This document shows positions 1 through 6,716 of a stretch of 8,243 bases of DNA, one piece after another (the stretch's first letter is position 1; every line of letters begins with the position of its first letter). Location: positions 1-8,243 of the forward strand of contig JAFABT010000354.1 of NCBI GenBank assembly GCA_023425905.1. Direction: 5' to 3'. The position numbers were made by a program, and so were the translations under genes. The notes under the pieces were generated by a model. The model searched no databases. It was not told the origin of the DNA and worked only from the letters and a program-made list of their open reading frames with translations. Source of the DNA: Actinomycetes bacterium. Lineage in GTDB: Bacteria > Actinomycetota > Actinomycetes > Actinomycetales > Cellulomonadaceae.

Positions 1-126
1 GGTCCGAGCGGGACGGCCGTCGTCGTGGGTCTCGCGCTCGCGGCGGGCGCCGTGCTCGCCGGCCTCGCCCTCACCGGGCAGTCGATCGTCTGGTGGCCAG
101 TGCCGCAACCAGCCGTCGTCCGCTGA
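1..126 (+). CDS. 3' end of an unidentified membrane-protein gene (partial)
   Basis: The frame open from base 1 ends at TGA 124-126 and gives 41 residues. The first two thirds are strongly hydrophobic (runs such as VVVGLALAAGAVLAGLAL), consistent with a last membrane helix, followed by WWP and a short tail rich in Pro and Val ending in Arg. Composition matches a real membrane helix in a high-GC genome. The rest of the gene lies outside the window, so neither family nor function can be given. A weak hairpin follows the stop, which supports a gene end here. The reading is plausible but rests on hydrophobicity and frame only. Confidence 0.5.
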   Translation, partial: GPSGTAVVVGLALAAGAVLAGLALTGQSIVWWPVPQPAVVR

Positions 127-133
127 CAGGCGG

Positions 134-151
134 GCCGAAGGGCCTCTCGGC
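134..151 (+). terminator. possible weak terminator hairpin
   Basis: GCCGA at 134-138 pairs with TCGGC at 147-151 around an 8-base loop, 7 bases after the stop of the upstream partial gene. A competing GGCC-GAAG-GGCC fold lies at 133-144. There is no T-tract, which is common in high-GC actinobacteria. The position is right, but the stem is short. Confidence 0.35.
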
Positions 152-247
152 ACCCAGGGAGTCGACGTAGGCTGGCCCCGGCGTGGCACGACCGCCCAGC
201 CCGCCGCGCCACGGGGCGCGCGCGCAGCCGAGACGAGGAAGCCTCAG
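152..247 (+). promoter_or_regulatory. leader of the DsbA-like gene with hairpin and strong ribosome binding site
   Basis: TAGGCT at 168-173 fits the loose actinobacterial -10 pattern TANNNT, but no good -35 hexamer lies 17-18 bases upstream, so the promoter call is weak. A perfect 6-bp stem, CGCGCC (205-210) and GGCGCG (215-220) with an ACGG loop, sits in the putative leader. GAGGAA at 235-240 is a good Shine-Dalgarno sequence 7 bases before the ATG at 248 and fixes that start. Confidence 0.3.
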
Positions 248-1144
248 ATGTCCGAGAGTGAGCGGCCCAAGGCCGCGCAGACCAAGGCAGAGCGCCGCGA
301 AGAGGCCCGCCTCAAGGCGCTTCAGCTGCGCGAGGAGACCAAGCGCCGCGAGAAGCGCAACCGCGTCGTCGCGATCTCCGTGCTCATCGCGGCGGTCGTC
401 GTGCTCGTCGGCGTCGTCGCGTTCATCCTCTCCCAGCAGGAGAAGCCGACCGGGAACGTCGCCTACCAGGGCGAGACCAAGCCGACTCTCGCAGACTCGC
501 CGGCCCCGTCGACCGCGCGCGAGGACGGGGCGATCACCGTTGGCCCAGGCGGCGTGGCCGGGACGGAGGCGACCGCGGCCGGTGCTGTCGAGGTGACCGT
601 GGTCTATGACTACGAGTGCGTGTGGTGCGGTCGCTTCGAGAACACCAACGGCCCGGTGCTCAAGAGCCTGACCGACACAGGATCCGTGACCGTCGCCTAC
701 CGGCCGATCAGCATGATGAACCAGCGCGCGCAGTTCTCGACGCGCGCCGGCAACGCGGCCGCGATCGTCGCGGACGCCGCACCTGACAAGTTCGTCGCGT
801 TCAACGAGGCCCTCTTCGCCGTGCAGGAGGGCGAGACGTTCGCCTCCCCCTCCGGGCTGAAGGACGAGCGCATCGCTGAGATCGCCGCGAGCGTCGGCGT
901 CCCTGCGGACGTCACGGCGCGGTTCACCGACCCGGTCGCAGAGGGCACCACGGAACGGACCTTCTCCAAGTGGCTCGCGGCGAACTACTTCGCCGCGGAG
1001 GCGATGGCGAGCGAGAAGGGCAAGGAGCAGTTCGGGACGCCGTACATCCTCATCGACGGTGTGGAGTTCGCCGGCAACTTCCAGGAGCCCGGCGCGTTCG
1101 AGAGCGCCGTCCTCTCCGCGGTGGCCGCGAAGGCCGCTGGCTGA
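248..1144 (+). CDS. membrane-anchored DsbA-like thiol:disulfide oxidoreductase (thioredoxin fold)
   Basis: The 298-residue protein has a charged Lys/Arg/Glu-rich cytoplasmic N-terminus (1-39) and one membrane helix at about 40-61. A low-complexity linker (62-112) precedes a DsbA-like thioredoxin domain (about 113-298). The redox motif is C124-V-W-C127, preceded by the strand VTVVYDYE. A helical insertion (about 160-255) separates it from the cis-proline loop FGTP (T264-P265) and the strand YILIDG. This is the layout of the DsbA/Thioredoxin_4 family: an exported, membrane-tethered enzyme that makes or reshuffles disulfides in secreted proteins. The first variable position of CXXC is Val rather than the usual Pro, which should alter redox potential. 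The ATG at 248 is supported by GAGGAA at 235-240 and by the Lys/Arg-rich segment before the helix. The gene appears to be transcribed alone, since a tRNA and a convergent gene follow. Secreted proteins with paired cysteines lie 2.4 kb downstream and are possible clients, by inference only. Fold assignment is firm; in vivo direction (oxidase or isomerase) is unknown. Confidence 0.88.
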   Translation: MSESERPKAAQTKAERREEARLKALQLREETKRREKRNRVVAISVLIAAVVVLVGVVAFILSQQEKPTGNVAYQGETKPTLADSPAPSTAREDGAITVGPGGVAGTEATAAGAVEVTVVYDYECVWCGRFENTNGPVLKSLTDTGSVTVAYRPISMMNQRAQFSTRAGNAAAIVADAAPDKFVAFNEALFAVQEGETFASPSGLKDERIAEIAASVGVPADVTARFTDPVAEGTTERTFSKWLAANYFAAEAMASEKGKEQFGTPYILIDGVEFAGNFQEPGAFESAVLSAVAAKAAG

Positions 1145-1249
1145 CCCTCACACCGTCCCGCGGGTTCGTCGCGTGGGCTCCGGGCGTGCGCGTGTGGTCG
1201 GCGCGCGCCCGGGTCCGTTACGGTGTGGCGTCGGCCCGCGGGTCGGCGC
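1145..1249 (+). promoter_or_regulatory. tRNA upstream region with a possible -10 element
   Basis: This 105-base gap holds no convincing reading frame. TACGGT at 1219-1224, inside GTCCGTTACGGTGTGG, fits TANNNT and would start transcription near 1231, about 19 bases before the mature tRNA. No clear -35 is visible. Short GC palindromes (CCCGCGGG) could help end the upstream gene, but I see no strong terminator. Confidence 0.3.
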
Positions 1250-1321
1250 GCCGCAGTAGCTCAGTGGTAGAGCACCCGCCTTGTAAGCGGACGGTCAGGG
1301 GTTCGACCCCCCTCTGCGGCT
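1250..1321 (+). tRNA. tRNA-Thr, anticodon TGT
   Basis: The 72-base cloverleaf is complete. The acceptor stem is GCCGCAG (1250-1256) with CTGCGGC (1314-1320) and discriminator T1321. The D stem is GCTC (1259-1262) with GAGC (1270-1273). The anticodon stem spans 1275-1279 and 1287-1291 around the loop CTTGTAA (1280-1286), with anticodon TGT at 1282-1284 reading ACA threonine codons. The T stem is AGGGG (1297-1301) with CCCCT (1309-1313) around TTCGACC. The outermost anticodon-stem pair is C1275 opposite A1291 (positions 27 and 43), a mismatch; the other four pairs are Watson-Crick. The CCA tail is not encoded and must be added enzymatically. Confidence 0.96.
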
Positions 1322-1336
1322 CTGGCGACGAGCTCA

Positions 1337-1361
1337 AGCCCGAGGCTCAGCTGAGCGGGCT
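1337..1361. terminator. hairpin between the tRNA and the convergent response-regulator gene
   Basis: AGCCC (1337-1341) pairs with GGGCT (1357-1361). Stacked inside is the 12-base palindrome GCTCAGCTGAGC (1345-1356), with a 3-base bulge at 1342-1344. The minus-strand stop codon of the response regulator (1347-1349) lies within the stem. Its place between convergent transcripts suggests it ends both. No U-tract is present. Confidence 0.5.
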
Positions 1362-2045
1362 CATCGGCCCGGTCTCCTCGAGCAGGCGCAGCGCAGCACT
1401 CACCCGGGGGTTGCGCGCCGGGTCGGCGTCGATGCCGAGGCACGCGTAGATCGCGTTGATGTGGTTCTGCACCGACTTCTCCGTGATGCCGAGCTCCTCG
1501 CCGATCCCGCCATTCGACAGGCCCGAGGCGAGCAGCCGAAGCACCGCGTACTGCCGCGTCGTCAGCTGGGACACCGCGGAGCCGACGCGCGGCGACATCT
1601 GGTTGAGCAGCACCGGGTCGAGCGTGGTGCCGCCCTCGGCCGCGACCTTGATCGCGGTGACGAGCGTCGAGGTGTTCGTCGAGCTCGTCTTCGACAGGTA
1701 GCTCCAGCCGGAGGCCACGTCGGTCGGCAGGTCGAGCAGCAGGTCCATCGCGTCGTGCGCGGACAGCAGGAGGATGCCGAGCCCTGGCTGCCGACGGCGC
1801 AGCGTCACCCCGAGGGCGATGCCGTTGCCGTCCGGCAGATCGATGTCGATGACCGCGACGTCGACCGTGTCGCCGACGAGCTCCCGGTTGGCCTCGGTGA
1901 CCCCGGGGCAGGAGGCGACGACCTCGAGGCCGTCCGCGGCTCCGAGGGTGAGCTCGAGCATCGACCGGAACAGAGGTTGGTCCTCGACGATGCCGACCCG
2001 GATGGGGGCGGAGGAGGACGTGGGGGGAGCCGCGTTCGTGTCCAT
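1347..2045 (-). CDS. LuxR-family DNA-binding response regulator
   Basis: This 232-residue protein has the standard length and order for a NarL/LuxR-type response regulator: receiver domain at about 15-135 and helix-turn-helix at about 158-205. The receiver has the acidic pair E21-D22, the likely phospho-acceptor D67 in VIDIDLPDG (proline four residues on), S95 in LLLSAHD and the conserved Lys K119 in SYLSKT. The C-terminal part (LTTRQYAVLRLLASGLSNGG, then EKSVQNHINAIYACLG) is a typical LuxR recognition unit. Phosphorylation at D67 is expected to promote dimerization and DNA binding. The chosen ATG leaves a short N-terminal extension before the first strand IRVGIVED. The same frame stays open far upstream, but that part is antisense to the kinase gene and is composed of Arg/His/Asp-rich filler. 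The gene is divergent from a histidine kinase 102 bp away, its probable partner. It may be translated from a leaderless mRNA: CATACT on the minus strand (2058 to 2053) sits 7 bases before the ATG. Confidence 0.93.
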   Translation of the reverse strand: MDTNAAPPTSSSAPIRVGIVEDQPLFRSMLELTLGAADGLEVVASCPGVTEANRELVGDTVDVAVIDIDLPDGNGIALGVTLRRRQPGLGILLLSAHDAMDLLLDLPTDVASGWSYLSKTSSTNTSTLVTAIKVAAEGGTTLDPVLLNQMSPRVGSAVSQLTTRQYAVLRLLASGLSNGGIGEELGITEKSVQNHINAIYACLGIDADPARNPRVSAALRLLEETGPMSPLS

Positions 2046-2147
2046 CGCCCCCAGTATGGCCCGCGGCAGGTGTGCGAAGGGACGAGGACCGCGGGGGAAA
2101 CTGACAGACTTGCCCCCGGACGTGCCCGGAAGGAACAGGGAGGTGAC
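2046..2147. promoter_or_regulatory. divergent promoter region between response regulator and histidine kinase
   Basis: This 102-base gap must drive both genes. For the regulator, minus-strand CATACT (2058 to 2053) matches 4 of 6 bases of the -10 consensus and ends 7 bases before its ATG. For the kinase no convincing -10/-35 pair is visible, but GGGAGG at 2138-2143 is a strong Shine-Dalgarno sequence close to the ATG at 2148. Two inverted repeats are present: CCCGCGG (2060-2066) with CCGCGGG (2089-2095), and CGGGGG (2092-2097) with CCCCCG (2113-2118). They are candidates for autoregulatory binding, though GC-rich repeats arise easily here. Confidence 0.45.
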
Positions 2148-3323
2148 ATGGCGGTCGATGAGGCCGAGGTGGCGATCGCTCAGGATCGTCGGTGGCTCGT
2201 CGCCACGGCGAGCCTCGTGCTGTTCGTGTTCGCCGTGCACGCGACCGCTCAGGGCGAGGTGTTCCTCGACCGGCTCGACCTCGCGTCCGGCTCGCCCAGC
2301 CCGATGCCGCGCGTCCTCAGCTCCGCGATGATGATCGCAGCCAACGCGGCACTGCTCGTGGGCTTCGGGGTCCACCGGGTGCGCTCGTCGGCGTGGATGG
2401 TCGCCTTCGTCATCGCGGTGTCCGGCCTGTCCGCAGCGTTCCGCGCGGTCGTGCTCGAATGGCTCGGCGTCTACGACCAGGTCTACGCGGGCGGCTGGCT
2501 CGAGGAGCTGATCCTCACCGGGGGCGTCGCGACGACCGCCAACGCCCTCGGTGCGCTCTACATGACCTCGCGTCGCAGCGCGCGGGAGCAGGAACGCGCG
2601 GCCCTCCACCAGGCGCTGCAGATCGAGCTCGCGCTCAAGGCTCTGCAGTACGAAGAGGTGCGCGTGCGCCGCGAGGTGGCCGAGGGGCTGCACGGGTCGC
2701 TGCAGCAGCGCCTCGTCCTCATCAACGCGCGGATCGACACGATCATCGACCACGTCGTCACGGGCGACATGTCCGAGGCAGACACGGTCGCGCTGCGCGA
2801 GATCCGCGCCGACCTCGAGATGGTGCGCGAGGGCGACGTGCGCGAGATGAGCCGTCTGCTCTACCCGGACGGCCTCGAGATCGGGATGATCCCCGCGATC
2901 AGGTCGCTGCTCGGCCGGCTCCCGACGTCGATCGGCACCCGCCTGGTCGTCTCGGACGGCGTACGCAGGATCGACGACCCGGCCTCGCCGTCGCTGTCGC
3001 AGACCGAGCGCCTCCTCGTCGTCCGCGTCGTCGAGGAAGCGGTGACGAATGCGCTGCGGCACGGCGCTGCCTCCCGCCTCGACGTCGAGGTGCGCGAGGA
3101 GGACGGCCGGCTCGCGGTCGCGGTGCACGACAACGGCTCCGGGTACGAGCCGGGTTCCGGCGGCGGGGTGTCGGGGCTCGCGCGGCTCACGGACCGCCTC
3201 TCGATCGCGGGCGGGACGCTCGAGGTCTCCTCCATGCCGGGTGCGGGCACGACCGTCCAGGCGTGGCTGCCGATCCTCGCGGTCGAGGACGCGAGCCCTG
3301 CCGCGCCCGAGCCCGCGGCCTGA
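2148..3323 (+). CDS. membrane sensor histidine kinase (HisKA_3-like/NarL-partner type)
   Basis: The 391-residue kinase has about four hydrophobic segments (roughly 18-34, 57-75, 83-101 and 118-138) with short loops and no large extracellular domain, so it probably senses an intramembrane or membrane-proximal signal. A coiled, Arg/Glu/Ala/Leu-rich linker (about 141-175) leads to a dimerization segment with likely phospho-acceptor H182 in VRREVAEGLHGSLQQR. The ATPase domain follows: N-box EEAVTNALRHG with N301, G1 box DNGSGYEPGSG with D328, and a glycine-rich stretch GGGVSGLARLTDRL (338-351). The residue after the phospho-His is Gly instead of the usual Asp of HisKA_3 kinases, a variant that should be checked. 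The ATG at 2148 follows GGGAGG closely and starts just before the first helix; upstream in-frame codons overlap the divergent gene and are not protein-like. The kinase is expected to phosphorylate the divergently encoded LuxR regulator. It lies 236 bp upstream of the secreted-protein cluster. Confidence 0.92.
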   Translation: MAVDEAEVAIAQDRRWLVATASLVLFVFAVHATAQGEVFLDRLDLASGSPSPMPRVLSSAMMIAANAALLVGFGVHRVRSSAWMVAFVIAVSGLSAAFRAVVLEWLGVYDQVYAGGWLEELILTGGVATTANALGALYMTSRRSAREQERAALHQALQIELALKALQYEEVRVRREVAEGLHGSLQQRLVLINARIDTIIDHVVTGDMSEADTVALREIRADLEMVREGDVREMSRLLYPDGLEIGMIPAIRSLLGRLPTSIGTRLVVSDGVRRIDDPASPSLSQTERLLVVRVVEEAVTNALRHGAASRLDVEVREEDGRLAVAVHDNGSGYEPGSGGGVSGLARLTDRLSIAGGTLEVSSMPGAGTTVQAWLPILAVEDASPAAPEPAA

Positions 3324-3559
3324 ACGCCCGCTGCTCCAAACGGGTGATCTTTGCCGTGGTCAGGCCTGCAGGCCGGGCGATTGGTCGGTGCGTGTCCCGC
3401 TTTGTCCGGGCTGTGAGCGCGCGCCTCTGACCGGGTGAGGTGGCGGCACCTACTCGGGCGTTCCGGACGCGCCGGATAGTGGCCGCGCAACCACCACGGG
3501 GCGAGCCGCCGCCGATGCCGGCCGTCCGACCACCCCACCCCCCGGAAGGTTTCCCCCTC
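3324..3559 (+). promoter_or_regulatory. 236-base upstream region of the export cluster
   Basis: No gene is supported here. Visible elements are: CGGGTGA twice, at about 3340 and 3432; a 12-base palindrome GGCCTGCAGGCC (3363-3374); an inverted repeat AGGTG (3438-3442) with CACCT (3447-3451); a possible -10 GATAGT (3475-3480) with no clear -35; a C-rich stretch (about 3531-3557); and a Shine-Dalgarno GGAAGG (3544-3549) 10 bases before the ATG. If GATAGT is used, the leader is about 73 bases. No strong terminator follows the kinase gene, so read-through from it is possible. I could not match the leader to a known riboswitch by eye. Confidence 0.4.
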
Positions 3560-4033
3560 ATGAGTGCTGCCCTGCAGAAGAAGAACAACCGTCGCAAGAC
3601 CCTCGCCGTCGCGATCGCCGTCGTCGGCGTCGCGGGCCTCTCCCTCGCGTCCGCCGCGCAGCTCACGCTCAACGGTGGCGACTCGAACCTCGTCCAGGCT
3701 GGCACCGCTGACCTCACGGCGACGCTGTGCCAGGCGTCGGAGATCGACGTGACGTTCACGCTCGATGGCGCGACCCCGGGCGACCTCGGCACGGCGGCCG
3801 ACTTCGGCTACGCCGCGGGCGCGGACGCCCTCCTCCTCGACGAGATCGACGCCGCGTGCGCGGGCAAGAACCTCAAGGTCGCGCTCGGCACGGACGCCGG
3901 CGCCCTCGTGGGCTCGGAGTACTCGGCCTCCGCCGCGGCCGGCGCGCTCACCCTCCCGCTCACGACCTTCGGCTCCCTCACGGACGCCCAGGTCGCCTCG
4001 ATCGGTCAGGTCTCCGTCACGATCTTCGACTGA
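3560..4033 (+). CDS. small secreted protein with SipW-substrate-like (alternate-type) signal peptide
   Basis: This 157-residue protein begins with a basic n-region (KKNNRRK, 7-13), a hydrophobic core (about 14-30) and a likely cleavage site at ASA-A (30-33). Its leader resembles those of actinobacterial SipW-dependent or alternate-type signal peptide proteins. The mature chain is acidic and rich in Ala, Leu, Thr and Asp, with alternating hydrophobic residues suggesting beta strands. It has only two cysteines, C57 and C100, probably a disulfide after export. From C100 onward it shows a pattern (AGKNLKVALGTDAGALVG, then short strands ending VSVTIFD) that also appears in two other secreted proteins of this window. 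The ATG is supported by GGAAGG at 3544-3549. The gene for a SipW-like peptidase starts 23 bases after its stop, so it is the obvious substrate. By analogy with TasA it could be a matrix or surface-fibre subunit, but no sequence similarity to TasA was established. Confidence 0.8.
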   Translation: MSAALQKKNNRRKTLAVAIAVVGVAGLSLASAAQLTLNGGDSNLVQAGTADLTATLCQASEIDVTFTLDGATPGDLGTAADFGYAAGADALLLDEIDAACAGKNLKVALGTDAGALVGSEYSASAAAGALTLPLTTFGSLTDAQVASIGQVSVTIFD

Positions 4034-4056
4034 GCGCGCAGGCGCCGGGGTAGGAC

Positions 4057-4668
4057 GTGGACGAGGTCCGGGACGCAGCAGCCGAGCAGGAGGCCACCGC
4101 ACCGTGGTGGTCACCGGCTCGGCTGCTGCGCGCCGTCCCGGGCTTGCTGCTCTACGTGCTCGGCGCCGTCGCGATCGTCGCGCTGTGGCCCACGAGTCTG
4201 GGCGGGTGCACGACGCTCACGGTCGTCTCGGGCAAGTCGATGGAGCCGACGTACCTCGACGGTGACATCGTCGTCTCGCGTTGCGGCTCGCCCGCGGTCG
4301 GCGACGCGGTCGTCTACCAGCCCGAGGAGCTCGGCGGGGCCCGGATCATCCACCGCATCGTCGGCGGCGACGCCGAGCAGGGCTGGGTGCTCCAGGGCGA
4401 CAACAACGACTGGCTCGACCCCTTCCAGCCCGTCGACGACGAGGTGCTCGGCATCAACGTCCTCCACCTGCCCAAGCTCGGGCTCGTCGCTCGCACGCTC
4501 ATGAACCCGTGGGTGTGGGTGTCGCTCATCCTCGTCGCGCTCGGCCTGCTGCTGTGGCCCTCGTCGGTCGACGAGGCGGAGGACGACGACGCGGGCTCGG
4601 ACGAGGACGACGACGCGCACGACGACACGGTCGATAGCGCCCCCGATGCCGAGCGGGTGCTCGCATGA
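4057..4668 (+). CDS. signal peptidase I, SipW/archaeal (S26B) type
   Basis: The 203-residue membrane peptidase cleaves signal peptides of exported proteins. A short cytoplasmic N-terminus is followed by helix 1 (about 27-46), then the catalytic serine S61 in SGKSMEPTY, the GDIVVSR strand (69-75), the general-base region RIIHRIVGG with H99 in place of the Lys of classical Lep, and the GDNND box (114-118). A second helix (about 150-168) and an extremely acidic tail (171-199, rich in Asp and Glu) end the protein. Ser-His catalysis and the second C-terminal helix mark the SipW/archaeal/ER branch. The GTG at 4057 gives the full N-terminus; its ribosome binding site is poor (GGGG at 4047-4050), which fits translational coupling to the gene 23 bases upstream. 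The stop overlaps the next start as ATGA (4665-4668). Genes on both sides encode secreted proteins, so it is probably dedicated to them. The acidic tail is unusual and its role unknown. Confidence 0.92.
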   Translation: MDEVRDAAAEQEATAPWWSPARLLRAVPGLLLYVLGAVAIVALWPTSLGGCTTLTVVSGKSMEPTYLDGDIVVSRCGSPAVGDAVVYQPEELGGARIIHRIVGGDAEQGWVLQGDNNDWLDPFQPVDDEVLGINVLHLPKLGLVARTLMNPWVWVSLILVALGLLLWPSSVDEAEDDDAGSDEDDDAHDDTVDSAPDAERVLA

Positions 4669-5786
4669 GCCGGCTGGTCAACCTTCGCGCGCCGCGGGAC
4701 GCGGCCCGGCTCGCGCTGCTCGCGGGTCTCGTCCTCGTCGTCGCGGCGCTCGGTCCTGCAAGCGCCGCCGGCCTCGAGCTGCTCGCCCGCCCCGGCGGGG
4801 TCTACGCCTCGACCGACGCGCGGTGCTCCGACGGACCGGTCGAGGTCGCGCCGTCCGGGCCGCGATCGCCGTCCGGGACCTTCCAGCAGGTCACCGTGAG
4901 CGGCGTCGACGCGGGCTGCGCATCCGGCGAGGTCGCCGTCTATGCGAGCGCGGCGCCACGCACCGTCGCCGCGGTGGGTTCCGGTGCGGTGACCGGGACG
5001 ACGCTCGTCGTCGCGACCGATCCGTTCACCCCGCCCGTTACCGGGTCCGGGGCAGCGTGGGTCCACCTCGACGGGTGGCCGGTCGCGGCGTCGTGGTCGT
5101 ACACGCCGCCGCCCCCGAGCGGTCCCGTGACCCCGGGACCGGGGGTGCAGATCAGCGAGCCCGTGTGGACGCTCGTGACGAACAACCCGGTCCAGGCCTG
5201 CTTCACGACGACCGTCTCGACGACGTCGACGACCCCGGTGACGTGGGGCGTCCGTCTCGACCTCACGAAGCCCCCGTTCAACGGCGCGACGAACGGCTTC
5301 CAGGTCCACGACGTCGGGGGCAGCAACATCGCCTACCGGCTCCGGATCGACTACGACATCCCTGGCATGGTGGCGACGGTCCGAGGTGACGCCTCACTCC
5401 CGACGATCACCGCGGGCCAGACCCTGCGCTTCTCCGTGTGCAACTACGGCCTGCCGCCCGGCGTGCAGACGCCGAGCGCGTACACGGTGGAGATCACCCC
5501 GGGCACGGGGTCGGCGTGGTCCGGGTCGAAGGCCTGCTACTCCGTGACGGTCCGGGGCAACGGCACGTCGCGCTTCTACTTCGCGTACCAGTTCGAGCTC
5601 GACATGGCTGCCGCCCGAGCGCGAGTCGGGGGCGGGACGCGCTTCGCGGTCGACTCCGGTGACGACTGGAAGTTCACGACGACCCGGCTGGGCACGAACG
5701 TCTTCCGCTTCAGCTCCAACTCCCCGGCGAACATCGCCGGGACGGAGACGTACGGGCCATTCGTCTACTGCGCGTACCGGTACTGA
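4665..5786 (+). CDS. secreted multi-domain protein with a duplicated cysteine-bracketed module
   Basis: This 373-residue protein belongs to no family I can name. A signal peptide (basic start, core about 15-30, cleavage near ASA-A at 32-35) precedes an N-terminal domain (about 50-145) with C54 and C85 that resembles the mature parts of the small secreted proteins at 3560 and 7741. A Pro-rich linker (148-160, PPPPSGPVTPGPG) leads to two similar segments. Copy A (about 168-261) starts ACFTTTVS with C179 and ends ITAGQTLRFSVCNYG with C259; copy B (about 281-373) starts ACYSVTVR with C291 and ends IAGTETYGPFVYCAYRY with C369. Spacing is 80 and 78 residues, and both are rich in Thr, Val and aromatic residues, suggesting beta-sandwich folds closed by a disulfide. 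There is no C-terminal anchor or LPXTG motif, so it is probably released or held by partners. Start overlap with the peptidase (ATGA) implies coupled translation. Likely a matrix or adhesion component, by inference. Confidence 0.82.
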   Translation: MSRLVNLRAPRDAARLALLAGLVLVVAALGPASAAGLELLARPGGVYASTDARCSDGPVEVAPSGPRSPSGTFQQVTVSGVDAGCASGEVAVYASAAPRTVAAVGSGAVTGTTLVVATDPFTPPVTGSGAAWVHLDGWPVAASWSYTPPPPSGPVTPGPGVQISEPVWTLVTNNPVQACFTTTVSTTSTTPVTWGVRLDLTKPPFNGATNGFQVHDVGGSNIAYRLRIDYDIPGMVATVRGDASLPTITAGQTLRFSVCNYGLPPGVQTPSAYTVEITPGTGSAWSGSKACYSVTVRGNGTSRFYFAYQFELDMAAARARVGGGTRFAVDSGDDWKFTTTRLGTNVFRFSSNSPANIAGTETYGPFVYCAYRY

Positions 5787-5792
5787 GCGGGC

Positions 5793-5800
<8 letters not shown>
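5779..5800. terminator. bidirectional terminator hairpin containing both stop codons
   Basis: GGTACTGAG (5779-5787) and CTCAGTACC (5792-5800) form a perfect 9-bp stem with a CGGG tetraloop. The TGA of the plus-strand gene (5784-5786) lies in one arm and the stop of the minus-strand dehydrogenase (5793-5795) in the other; the coding regions are 6 bases apart. The same stem forms in both transcripts. There is no U-tract. Confidence 0.72.

Positions 5801-6712
<912 letters not shown>

Positions 6713-6716
<4 letters not shown>

Noticed and set aside
1250..1321. tRNA-Thr as an integration site for a mobile island
   Set aside because: No integrase and no repeated 3' tRNA end were found in the window; downstream genes look chromosomal.
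1461..2147. Open plus-strand frame extending the histidine kinase upstream
   Set aside because: It overlaps the response regulator on the other strand and is Arg/Asp/Gly-rich filler; the ATG at 2148 has a strong ribosome binding site and precedes the first membrane helix.
2046..3128. Open minus-strand frame extending the response regulator N-terminally by about 360 residues
   Set aside because: It is antisense to the histidine kinase, has Arg/His/Asp-rich composition without domain features, and the receiver domain begins properly at the ATG at 2045.
3363..3374. Palindrome GGCCTGCAGGCC as an attachment or transposition site
   Set aside because: No second copy, integrase or transposase is present; it folds only as a 4-bp stem and may be chance in GC-rich DNA.
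2861..4114. Long minus-strand frame across the kinase end and the 3560 gene
   Set aside because: Arg/Gly/Glu-rich composition typical of antisense frames in high-GC DNA; the plus-strand proteins have clear domains and signals.
4567..4632. Repetitive GAC/GAG-rich stretch as a DNA repeat array
   Set aside because: It is the codon pattern of the acidic peptidase tail and has no regular unit.
4314..5309. Long minus-strand frame across the peptidase and the 4665 gene
   Set aside because: Arg-rich shadow of plus-strand genes with catalytic motifs and a signal peptide; no ribosome binding site or family features.
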